Positions 51,301 to 63,300 of a DNA stretch of 64,000 nucleotides are shown in pieces. The DNA comes from Colias croceus. Its lineage: Eukaryota > Arthropoda > Insecta > Lepidoptera > Pieridae. Position 1 is the stretch's first letter, and every line of letters begins with the position of its first letter. Made by a program: the position numbers and the translations under genes. The stretch lies in contig NC_059554.1 in the NCBI RefSeq assembly GCF_905220415.1, positions 8,891,001 to 8,955,000 on the forward strand, given 5' to 3'. Under the pieces are notes generated by a model that saw only the letters and a list, made by a program, of their open reading frames with translations, ran no database searches and was not told the DNA's origin.

Positions 51301-54300
51301 AAGTCCCCACGACGAAAAACTGTAAATTTTGTTTACAAAGATTTTCAAATAACTTACATAGGTAGCGACAATTCTAACAATAACAAATCATTTCATCATA
51401 AAATAAATTAGTCGCAAGCTCACTTTTTGTAACCAGACTTGTACCAATAAAAAATCGACCTTCGTGCAAAGGAACAAAGGTCGTTTTTCTAGTCCGATGG
51501 GTCCGGCAACGAAAAGACGTTGCCGGATCGCTACTCGGCTTCAACCGCGCGAATATAAGAATTTAAGTAAAGTTCATTGAACCTCCGTTAGTTCCGTATG
51601 TTTCCGTCATCTATTCAGTTGTGTGGCATGGCGAGGGGATTTTCGTGAAGCGTCCCGCGCGCTCTTATGCTCCACCCAAGGGGCGTAGCCCAAAAGGTGC
51701 ACAAACACGATTGTATTTCGTCTTAAATAGGTAACCGCATTATGAACATCTTTCAACATTTATCGGAACATTAAAATACGGGATAAAGTAGATTTAGCGA
51801 ATATTTTTGAATTATCCAGGTGTTTTTATTTTTCAAATAGTGCGAATAAAAGAAAAAAAAATATAAACAAAAAAAATCGGTTCTGTGTTTATTTTGGAGT
51901 TAATTACTCTTTTACTTAGATTTACAATATGAGTGATCCCGTATTGCCTTAAAGGGCTGAAAAGACAAATTTGTTAAAATTGAAGTTATTTGAGCAGCAC
52001 ACTGTCCAATTGTATGGGAGTAAACGAGAGCGCAATCACTGTTACTCAATCATCAATTGGGTCAATGTCAGCCCCTTAATATCAACAAATAATTGATAAA
52101 CCCAATAAACTCACCCTGGAACACAATCTGATCATCTCTGATCACCTTATAGAGCGCGTTTCTACTGAGCGAGCCTTTCGTACATCGGCACCCAGCTACG
52201 GGCACTTTTTTCCTGCCCTCTGATACTAAAAACTGCTGCAGTACTTTTGCTTCTCCTGGAAAGTGCAGTTTATAAGCAGCTGGTATTAACTTACAAATTA
52301 CAATATACAAATGGATTAACAATCACACCAAAAAACTTGTCCGAATCGAAACTCTGCCTACACGCATGTTAGGCATAAAAAAGACTTATTATTACCGTTC
52401 TTTTAATATTTTTTTTAACTATAATTTGAATGAAAGTTTTATGCAAAGCGGCTCGGACATTTTTATGTTTTTACAGTACAAAGTTTAATTACTTCTTACT
52501 TAAATGTTAAGCCTTAAATAAATAAATAACTTTCAAGGTGTTTTTTTGGGAAGATATTCATGATTTAAGAGTAAGAAGATAATTGCAAATACCTTTATTA
52601 TACCTGAATGAATTTTAATGATGTTTAAACAAGACAGATAGCCATAATCAAAATTTTACTTTTACATGCTTTTTTAAACTTTTACAGCTAACTTCTCTTA
52701 CTCATACTATCTCTTACCGATCAACTCCTCTTGCTGTGTGGTGGGTATCTTATTATTGATCATTTCTTTCAAATCGTCCACTAATTTATATATAACGTTA
52801 TGTTTCTTAACTTCGATGTTACTATTCTTCGCTTCTACGGCGAGTGCTGGAGGACATTCCACGTTAAACGCGTAGATAACTGCGTCGAACGCTTGCGCTA
52901 TCTGTAAAAGTTAATATAATTTTTCAGAATGTAAAAGTTAAAAATATATTTAAAAGGTGATACAAACTTAAATCGACATAAGCTTGCTTTATAGGCTATT
53001 CGAGTATATTTGCCAGCCGCTTTGCTCGCGTGGTCAAAGAAAATTCGTTTCACTAAAGGTACCATTCCATTGCTATATGAAAGAAAGACGAATACACTTT
53101 CACATTTATTATATTTCAAACTGCATATCGGCTAGCAGGCTGTCGTTTGTTTGTTTAAATTTTTACGGTAAATCTATTTTTCCTAATGCAAGCGGACAGA
53201 AATGCAACAAATTATAAATCTTAAAAATCTGCTATTATTGAGTTAAAAATCGTATAACTTATTAACTAACATGCCTTCTTTAGTAATATTAATAACTATA
53301 GGTAAACCAGAATCTGATGGCAATTAGGGAAATCAAAATTTTGAGTGTGCAACCCTAGGGAAAATGGATCGAACGATCTTGATACTGCTTATTTTTTATT
53401 TTGTCCTCAACATCATTAGTCACATTACATAAGTGAACAATACTGTACTTAATAATGAGATATCCACTTAATATTATGTAGGTACATACTTACATGTATA
53501 ATATACATATAACTTTTATCTATGTAGTACATATTATTATTAACACATACCTATATTTGTATATTCATTATCATTATGCCATGTAAAAATATGGATGTAA
53601 TGATAATGCAGATCAAAACTAGATTGCTAATATTTTTTTATAAAATAAAATAAAAATAAAATAAAACTATGTTTATTTTCGTAAGTATTATCAGATACAG
53701 TACATTATAAAATTGACTTGGACAGCTTGGACTTGACGAATAGCCGTATTGGAAACTCCTGTAATAAGTTTTCATAAAATTATATTGTAATCAACAAACA
53801 ATATTATAGTTACCTACTTATAATATTTTTAGTTTTAAGTATCAAAACGGGTAAATCCAATTTACCAATAAAATATTCAAAATTGAAAATTGTGATGTGT
53901 TTGACCCTTCTTCATCGAATGTTTTTCTATACACATTATAAACAACACCTCTTGCTTGTGATCGCAGCGGCTTTTTCGACGTTTTCGAAGATTTTTTAGA
54001 CAAAATCCTAAAAATTATTCATCAATTGCAAAGAAGACAAATAATTTGACAACCAATTTGATAGTTGTCAAATAAAATTGCCATATGAAAATCTTTTATT
54101 TCATAAATATAAATATGCCATCAGATTCTGGTAGACCTATAGCTGTGCCCCTCGGTTTCACCCGCGTGGCTCTGTTCCTGTTGGTCTTAGCGTGATGATA
54201 TATTATAGCTTATAGCCTTCCTCGATAAATTCGCTATAACGTAAGAATTTTGCAAATCGGACCAGTGGTTCCTGAGATAAGCACGTCCAAACAAACTCTT

Positions 54301-57300
54301 CAGCTTTATTAGTATAGATTAACATGCCTTCTCTAGTAACAATAATAATTATTTAAGTATATTCCTAACTATATCAAGCCTTATTTTTTGTTTCTGGTTT
54401 TTTATGTTCATAACCGTTTTTATAGGCATGTGGTGTTAGCCTATAATTAATTGTTGTTTTCGATATGTTAAATTGTATTGTCCTTGTATGTCTTTAAAAT
54501 TAGTGTTAGCAATTGTTGGCTATTCTTTGTAAAATCACTACATAGTATAAAACAAAGTCGTTTTTTATGTCCCTATGTCCTTTTGTATGCTTAAATCTTT
54601 AAAACTAACGAACGGATTTTGATGCGGTTTTTTTTAATACATAGAGTGATTCAATAGGAAGGTTTTACTGTATAATTTATTAGGTTTAAGATAAAGCGGG
54701 CGAAGCCGCGGGCGGTAAGATAGTAAATAAATAAAGCCCACCTCAACATCAGTAGGTGCTACGGGCCCTACGCCGAAATGCACGAGCTCGAGCCGCACTG
54801 TGTGGTGCGAGTCGTATGTTTCCAGGATATCCAAGATGGCTTCCACTGAGCCGTCCACGTCGCCTGGGTAGTTAATAAATAGGTAGTGTTATAATTAATT
54901 TTTGTTGGAATGATGAGAAATACAAATAATGAAGCTAATAAATCTAGTTAAATTATTCTTATTTTTTTTTCTATTTTCGGAAGTGAAACTTCTTTAGCCG
55001 CGTTGAGAGTTAAATTTCAAGGTCACCATGGCATGGCAATATCCTCACACAGTCAGGCGATGATTTTGCTATCTTTGAATCTTTCCAAAAAAGTATCACT
55101 GACACTTGTGCTCGACACACACGCTCTTTTTTAACCAACTTTTAACAACTAAGTTTTTTTTAATGCGCTGAACTTTATAATACATATTATTTCATTCTTT
55201 ATTCTCATTTTATTCGATTTACAAGTAATAAGACATAATTTTTACACTATTTATGAGTAATATATTGGGTATCTAAGGTTACCACATTTTTTAAATAAAA
55301 CATGACAAAAAAATCACAACAGCAATTCCGAAAATCGTAAAACTATCAACATAATATACAACATCACATCCATGTTACTTTCTATGCATGTGCCAAATTT
55401 CACAAAAATCAGTTCAGCAGTTTTTACTCGAAACAGTAACAAACTTCAATACATACTCACAAATTTGACATTTATAATATTAGTATGATAAACTTACCTT
55501 TAATCACCACACTGACTGTCGGATGATCGTCCACCTTGATCATCTTGTCCCTTGGCCCCACTGGCCGTACTTTGAACCGTCCCATGGCCCGCTTCTGGGC
55601 CAATTGTTGTTTGTAGAACATTTGATGTTCTGCCTCTTTAGCGGTTATCACCTCCTGGTCCATCGCTTGCTTTTCTTTCATGCGCTGGTTGTGGCGCCAT
55701 TTCATTACTTCGTTCGCTCTTTTCTGTGCAAAACATTCTTTAAGAAATAAGACAGATTGGGAAAAAAAAGAGTATGGAATGGAAAAAAAATACTAGAATA
55801 TACAACTTGAACATAGTTATCAATTTTCATACCACCTAGAAATAACTTCATACTGTTAAAATTTAGGTGTCGGTGTGCGCGCGCATCGTAAAAATTCACT
55901 CTCATCATTTTTCTCCATCGCGCCAAAAGAAGTATAACTTCAATAATAAAAAATTGGGAGTGTTATATGGCAATGTATAATAAAATTTCAATCGCCTTCA
56001 AAAAGTTACGAATGAAGTGAAATTGAAGAAGCTAACCTAAACATTTACGACAAAGCAGTACATATATAATTGTGTTACTGTATAATTTCAAAACAGTGTA
56101 AATCTGAAATAATGTAACTGCGTGAATGTGTAATTTTGATAACTGTTATTGTATAATATTTAAAAACTACATAATATTGTGACTGTGTTAAGGTGAAATG
56201 AGACCATTTCATATGTATTTTTGAAGTTATACTACTTTTTTTGGCGCGGTGGAGAAAAATGATGAGAGTTAATTTTTACGATGCGCGCGCACACAGACAA
56301 CTAAATTTAACAGCATGAAGTTAGTTCTAGGTGGTATGTAACTATGTTCAAGTTGTATATTCTAGTATTTTTTTACCATACGCCAAAGAAGTATAACTTC
56401 TAACGCGTGTGCATAAGTACACACACTCTTTTTTTTTGGAAATGTAATTGAGTTAATAATTTTTTATTTAATAAAACATAATTGAAGACGTGTAATTAAA
56501 TAACATTTATTTAATCATTATAAAGCTATATCTTTTAATCAAATTCCCTTACCTCAGAAGATACTTCCAGTACTCTATCCCCAGGGGCAGGGGGTTCTCT
56601 CCACCCGAGCACCGACACGGGCATAGACGGTGGGGCTTCTTCTACTAATGCACCATCGGCTGTTTTTAGCATACGCACCTACATGAAAAATGCCATTATA
56701 TAAAAGTTATCCATATTTGTTGCAAAATTTTAGGTTATTCAAGCATCCTTATTTACTGTATTGTTTATATAATGTACAGTAAAAGAAGTTTTTCTTTCTA
56801 TTATTGTGAACTAGCTTCCGTCCGCGACTCCGTCCGCGCGGAAAAATTAAGAAAAATTAAGTTTTATTTTTTTCCACGTATTTTTCCGGGATAAAAAGTA
56901 TCCTATTTTATGCCCAGGATAATAAGGTATAATTATACCAAGTTTCATCGAAATCGAACCGATAGTTTTCACGTGATGCCTGAACATACAGACAGACAGA
57001 CAGACAGACAAAAATTTTTTTAATCACATATTTGGGCTTGGTATCGATCCAGTAACACCCCCTGCTATTTATTTTTTCAATATTATCAATGTACAGAATT
57101 GACCCTTCTACAGATTTATTATATGTATAGATAGATATTGATGAGGGTAGTAAAAAAAAATCGCTACGTCCATTTGTGAGTGTTTTACAGACGGACTCGT
57201 CGTAACTATTTAAGAAATACCTGATACAAATTATAAATTAACATTTGTTTGGCTATTTTTACTTATTTGAGTAACAACTTACCTTAGCCCACCCACTGCC

Positions 57301-60300
57301 AGCAACGAGGATACAACCCTTTCGCAAGGTTCCCCTCTGCACCAATACTGTTGCACATTTCCTATCCAAAAAAGTACACATTAAAAATTTTCATCTTTTT
57401 CGAAAATTTAAATAATTTTTTCGAAAACCAACAACTTTTCAAAATGTCTGTTTATTTTACAGTAGGAAATGTTCATAATCGTTGAAATATATACATAAAT
57501 AAAATATATATATATTATAATAGAAGGTAGATCGAAATTCCACCTGCTAACATCATTTTAAAACACTTAAGCTTAAAATATTCTTATAAATTAATATATT
57601 TCAATTAGAGTATTATAAATAGTGAATTTAAGCAAACAAAAGCGCTGTGCATACAAGGTGTGTAAAGATTTGTCATAATCAAGATGATTTGTGCTGCCTG
57701 TTCGATGTCCGTTACGGAGGGCCAACTTCTATGTGTACGTTGCGAGGGTTCGTATCATTATATGTGCATAAATATGCCTACTTCGTATTATAATAAAAAT
57801 CTGAGGGAACTAAAACGCTCATGGACTTGTCCATCGTGCAAAACAAATAATACTCGTCGTAAAGGCGATGACACCCCAACTCGGAAACAGTTCGAAGTTG
57901 AAAGTTCATCTATCAACCTTAACATGTCGTGTGATGAAATAAGCACCCCTGCTCAAGCAAGTACAATCACTTTCGACCGTTTTGAACAGCTACTTGACTC
58001 CAGAATAACTGCTATGTACACTAAATTTACTCAAGACTTTCTGGGTGAGTTTAACACGGCAATGGGCAAGTTTAAGCTTGAGTTCACAGAAACGACGGAT
58101 TATTTACAATCACAAATCACAGATATTAAAAGTGAGGTAAATATTAACGCTGAGAAAATCCGTATGTTAGAACGCGAAAACTCACAACTACGTTCCGACC
58201 TTAACAATACGAATAAAAAATTATCTAACTTACAAAGCATTCCGGATTTGCAAGCTACTGTCACAGCCTTAAAAACCGAGTTGAATGATCGTCAACAAGC
58301 TAATCTACTTAACCACATAGAAATATCTGGCATACCAGAACACAACAACGAATCACTGGGACACATTATCATCACCACTGCCTCCAAACTTGGGATTAAC
58401 CTCGATGAGCGCGACATAATTAGCACGCACCGTATCGGTATGAAGCGTGCGCCGGTAACTGAAACTGAGGACACTTGCATAGGTAATAAACAACTTAATG
58501 AACGTTCCCCCCGCCCTCGGCTCATCGCCGTGCAGCTTGCGCGTCGTTCTATCAGGGATGAATTCCTGAAACAAGCCCGCGTCAAACGGGGTCTTACTAC
58601 GTCTGATATGGGCCTTCCACCACACAACCCTACGCGTGTATTTATTAACGAACGTCTTACCAAAGAAAATAGGCAGTTATATGGTAAAGTACGAGCGCTA
58701 GCTGCCACCTTTCGCTGGCGTTTCGTGTGGACGAAAAATGGACGTGTTATGGCTAAGAAAAGTGAAAATGATAACATTTGTATATTTCGAACTGAAGATG
58801 ATATATCACGTTTATTTCACAATATTGAATCAAGTAATAATTGTTAAATTACAATTAACTTTCATCCTATATTATTTAAATTATTGCATTGTAACATTTA
58901 AAACTCCTTTTTATACCAAACTCAAAATACATCTGTGTGTGTTTCATAAAATATATTATTTTAAATCAATTAACATACCCCTTTTCAATGATATTATATG
59001 TTACTTAAAACTGGGATATAACATATGGGATTGTCTCTTAACTTCCCTTGAATTCGATTGTGTATTGATTATTATTTTTTATATTATGCATGTTGTGTGT
59101 ATGTGTTATGGCTGCTGTTTTATTGTTTGTTATTTGGTCAGTTCTCTTTTTTCCTATAAATCATATCTTAATATTTTATTTAAAAGCATAAATAATCAAT
59201 TCGCAGTTAATCTTTTTTATCTTATTATAAAACGATATTCAAGCTTTATATATGTACTTACTATTTCATATCATTACTACTTATACTATTTAATATTATT
59301 AATTTGTACTATATTATTAATACTTACATCGATATTTCTAAAATTTAACTTCTTGTCTCATAGCCTTTTCATATTCTTACTATCACACGTATTACACATT
59401 ATGCACATAAAAATTATACTACATACATTATCTATGTATACTATACAGAAGTTTATAATTTATTGCAGTCACTCATATACGTCCATAAAATGTTTTGTTA
59501 TCAATGATAAGCTATAAGAAAAATTTCTCCGTTGCCTTATTCAATGCGGGTTCCTTAGGAACTAAGCACGACGAACTACTTAGTGCAATTCAACGTCATT
59601 CGCCCGACTTACTTGCCATCAATGAGACCTGGCTCCATGAAGGTCAGGAAGCTCGTGCTCCCTCTGTGCCTGGTTACACGTTTCGTCACCGACCACGGCC
59701 TCCAGCATTACGTGCCAGAGGCGGTGGAGTTGGCTTTTACATTAAACGTGGTATAACAGCTCGTACCTGCGTGAACCCGCCTGCCAATTTAGTGGAGCAA
59801 TACTGGGTTAAAGTCACCGTAAATTCTAGAAGTGTTATAATTGGAACAGCTTATAGACCCCCCTGGCTCAATGCTGATATTTTCTTTGATGCACTCACTG
59901 AATCTATCTCATCCTTTAGTGCCTATGATAACCTTATCATGCTTGGAGACTTTAATATCAATTTACTGTGCCCTGCCGATAGAAACACTCTTCGTTTGCA
60001 AAATTTTTTGAGTTCGTTAAAACTACAAAATTGTGTTGGTGAACCGACCCACTTTACTTCCCATAGTGAGTCTCTTATAGATGTCATCTGTAGTGATGCA
60101 ACTACCGATAGTGTAACCGTTGACTACATACCTGACCTCGGAGCCCATGCGTTCATTGTCTCTGAATTTAAATTTAAAAAAGATAAGCCACCTATCAAGA
60201 GGTTTTCCTTCAGACCATTAAAGGATATAAATGTGGATGAATTTAATAAGTCGCTAAATAACATTCACTGGAATGAAATAGTGCGATTGGCTGATGTGGA

Positions 60301-63300
60301 GGCGATGGTTAATTTGCTGAATCAGCATATAGTTACTTTGTATGATACCTACGCGCCCCTTAAATCCGTTACGTTAAGAGATAGGTTTGCTCCGTGGTTT
60401 ACCTCTAATCTTCGACATTTGATGTGGTTACGCGACAATGCCCACACTCGATACCGAAAAACTAAGGACAAAAACAGATTTGAGGATTACAAATCTTTAA
60501 AAAGGCTAGCAAATGTGACTTTATACTCAGAAAAAAAGGCTTATTTTGACAAAAATATTAACTCAAACCTTAATAATTCTAAAGCTTTGTGGAAAAATTT
60601 AAAAAGAACGGTTCTTCCGAATTTCAAATGCGGCTCGTATCTCCCTGATCATTTATGCGACGCTGATGGTATTAATGAGCATTTTCTAAATGTTCCGGGA
60701 TCTAATCAAGTAGAGGAGAGAGACCTTAGGTTCTTTACCAGTAATCGCTTTGGCGAAAATAAGTTTAGTTTTGTCCCCGTCAGCGATTATTACGTTGGTA
60801 AAGTCATCCTGGATATTAAATCTAACGCTCAGGGAATAGATGGGATATCTAGAGATATGTTAATCCTTACGCTACCACATTCACTTAGTGCCATAACAGC
60901 TATAATAAATAGATCGCTTACCTCTTCAGTTTTCCCCTCTCAGTGGAAAACAGCTCTAATTCGTCCTATTCCTAAAACGAATAATCCATCGACGGTAAAA
61001 GATCTTCGTCCAATCAGCATCCTCCCATTTATGTCCAAAATTCTTGAAAAGGTTGTCCACGCTCAAGTGAGTAAGTACTGTGAATCTTATAACATCTTTC
61101 CTACCTATCAATCTGGCTTTCGAAAGCGCCGTAGTACCAGCACCGCTCTTCTAGATGTCGTGGACAATCTTTTAAATGCTCGTGATTCTGGCCATGCCTC
61201 AATTATTGCCCTGCTCGATTTTTCCAGAGCATTCGACTCTATCAACTTTTCTCTTCTTCTATCTAAGCTTGTTTTTTATGGATTTGATGAGAACTGTGTA
61301 TCCTGGTTCAATTCTTACATTTATGACCGCTACCAACAAGTAGTTATCACTAAGTCCGATGGATCTCATGTTTCATCAGCGTTGTATCCTGTCACAAGAG
61401 GAGTTCCGCAGGGATCTATTTTAGGGCCTTTGCTATTCATCTTGTACTCAGCGGACATAGCAAACTGTTTAAAGAAGTGTAATTACCACCTATATGCCGA
61501 TGACTTGCAATTATATCTCCCTATAAACCGTTCTTGTGTTCATGACTGCCTACAGAATATTAATGATGACCTTCAACGTATCTCGGAATGGTCTACGCGG
61601 AATTCTCTGTGCCTTAATCCATGCAAATCAAAATTTCTAATAACTGGTACTAAAAAACAGATCTCTTACGTATCTATGTACAGTCCTTCCCTCTCAATCG
61701 ACTCGTGTCCACTTGAGCAGGTCGCTGTTGCACGTAATTTGGGAGTCGTTTTCGATGGAGGCCTTAACTTCGAGAGACATGTCACAGAAATAGTGAGTAA
61801 TTGTTTTTACCGGCTTAAGACGATTTACAAAATTCGCGAGTTCCTCAGTGTCGATCTGCGTGTTCGGCTCTGTGAGGCTGTCATTTTATCGAAGCTGAAT
61901 TATTGTGTCGCCGTATATGGTCCTTGCCTCTTGGAACGATCTCAGCGACTCATTCAAAGGTTGCAGAATGCCTGCACTCGTTTCTGCTTAAATATACCTC
62001 ATCGTAGCCACGTAACTCCTTTCATCAATTCTCTTAACCACCTGAGAATTAAGAACCGTCAAAATCTTTTCTTGGCTTGTATGATGTTTGACATTGTAAA
62101 AAATAAAACGCCCGAATACCTTTATGCTAAATTGTTGTGGCGAAGCCAAACAAGCAGAAATGAGGTCAGGGGTGTAACCAAGGAGTTGTCAGTGCCGTCA
62201 CACAAAACTGCAGCATTTCGTGGGAGCTTCAGATACGCTGCTACCAAATGCTGGAACAATATACCACCTCCTATTAAATGTCTGCAGACTAAATTTAGCT
62301 TCCGACGTGCATACAAAAAGTATCTCATGTCGCTTCAGCTTCTTCCCCCGTAAGCCACACTGTATCTTTCTTTGTATCCCTCTTATTATTCATTCCATAT
62401 TGTACTTGTATAAACATTATTATTTTATTTACTCTTCTGTCCTGATCTTCTTGTGTTTTTCTTGTGACCTGTTCTTCACACGTATGTATGTGTGTGTATG
62501 TATATACCAACTTTCTTTCATCCCTGCATTTTATCTTTGTAAATAATACTATATTAATTTATAATATTATATTATATCTATTTATATTGCCTATTAAATT
62601 ATTTTTTTTATTTACTTCTGGTTAGTTTTTTCTTTTTTTTTTCCGTTTTTGGTTCCATCTGCCTTCTGGGTTCTGGCAGAATCAACAGCGTCGTGAGTCA
62701 GTCGACTCATGACATATGCTGAGCCAGGACCCTTTCACAGCCATAACACTTATTAGCAACCTATTTACTTATTTATTTATTATGTATAAAATTGTCATAA
62801 ATTATGTGTTTCGTGTTTTTTATTTGTATTTTTTCTATGTTTAATTATTGTGATTGTCAGCTGTTGTAATAATGTGTTATTTTTGTGAATAAATGTTTGT
62901 CTATTGTCTATTGTCTATTGTCTAAATCATGTTAATTCAATAAATATTACTAGGAAAACGTCGCAAGAGACTGTCATAATTTAGAAAGAATAATTACTCT
63001 ATGCGACCTTCCGTATTTGTAACTATGTATAAAATAAATTTAAAAATGTACACTTATTTTGAAGTGAAAATTCTTAAGGCACGTTGAGAGTAAAATTCAA
63101 GGTCGCGTCATGGGAATACTGTTACGTCATGCAGGCAACGATTGGTATATTTCACTTTTGACACGTACGCTCGGCACACACCCTATTTTTTTATTTTATA
63201 TCTTTCAAGGGATTTTGTCGCTTAGCGTTCACATCAATTACAACCAATCATCAGTTAAATATAAAAATGTACCGTGATTTTTTGAAAAAATTGTAAAAAT

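Larger units (their letters stand above)
57620..62924 (+). mobile_element. Near-complete CR1/jockey-type LINE
   Basis: About 5.3 kb with a PHD-type ORF1, an endonuclease/RT ORF2 and a 3' end of tandem TGTCTAT units at 62894-62924. The left boundary is approximate. It lies in the MTIF2 intron 57362-63341 in the opposite orientation to the gene. ORFs are uninterrupted, so insertion is probably young. No target duplication was recognised, which fits CR1-like elements. Confidence 0.85.

Noticed and set aside
51502..51537. Stem-loop followed by bases resembling a bacterial rho-independent terminator
   Set aside because: Eukaryotic intron context and no T-run after the stem.
58292..58777. Minus-strand ORF of 161 codons within LINE ORF1
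   Set aside because: Shadow of ORF1, which has clear domain matches on the plus strand.
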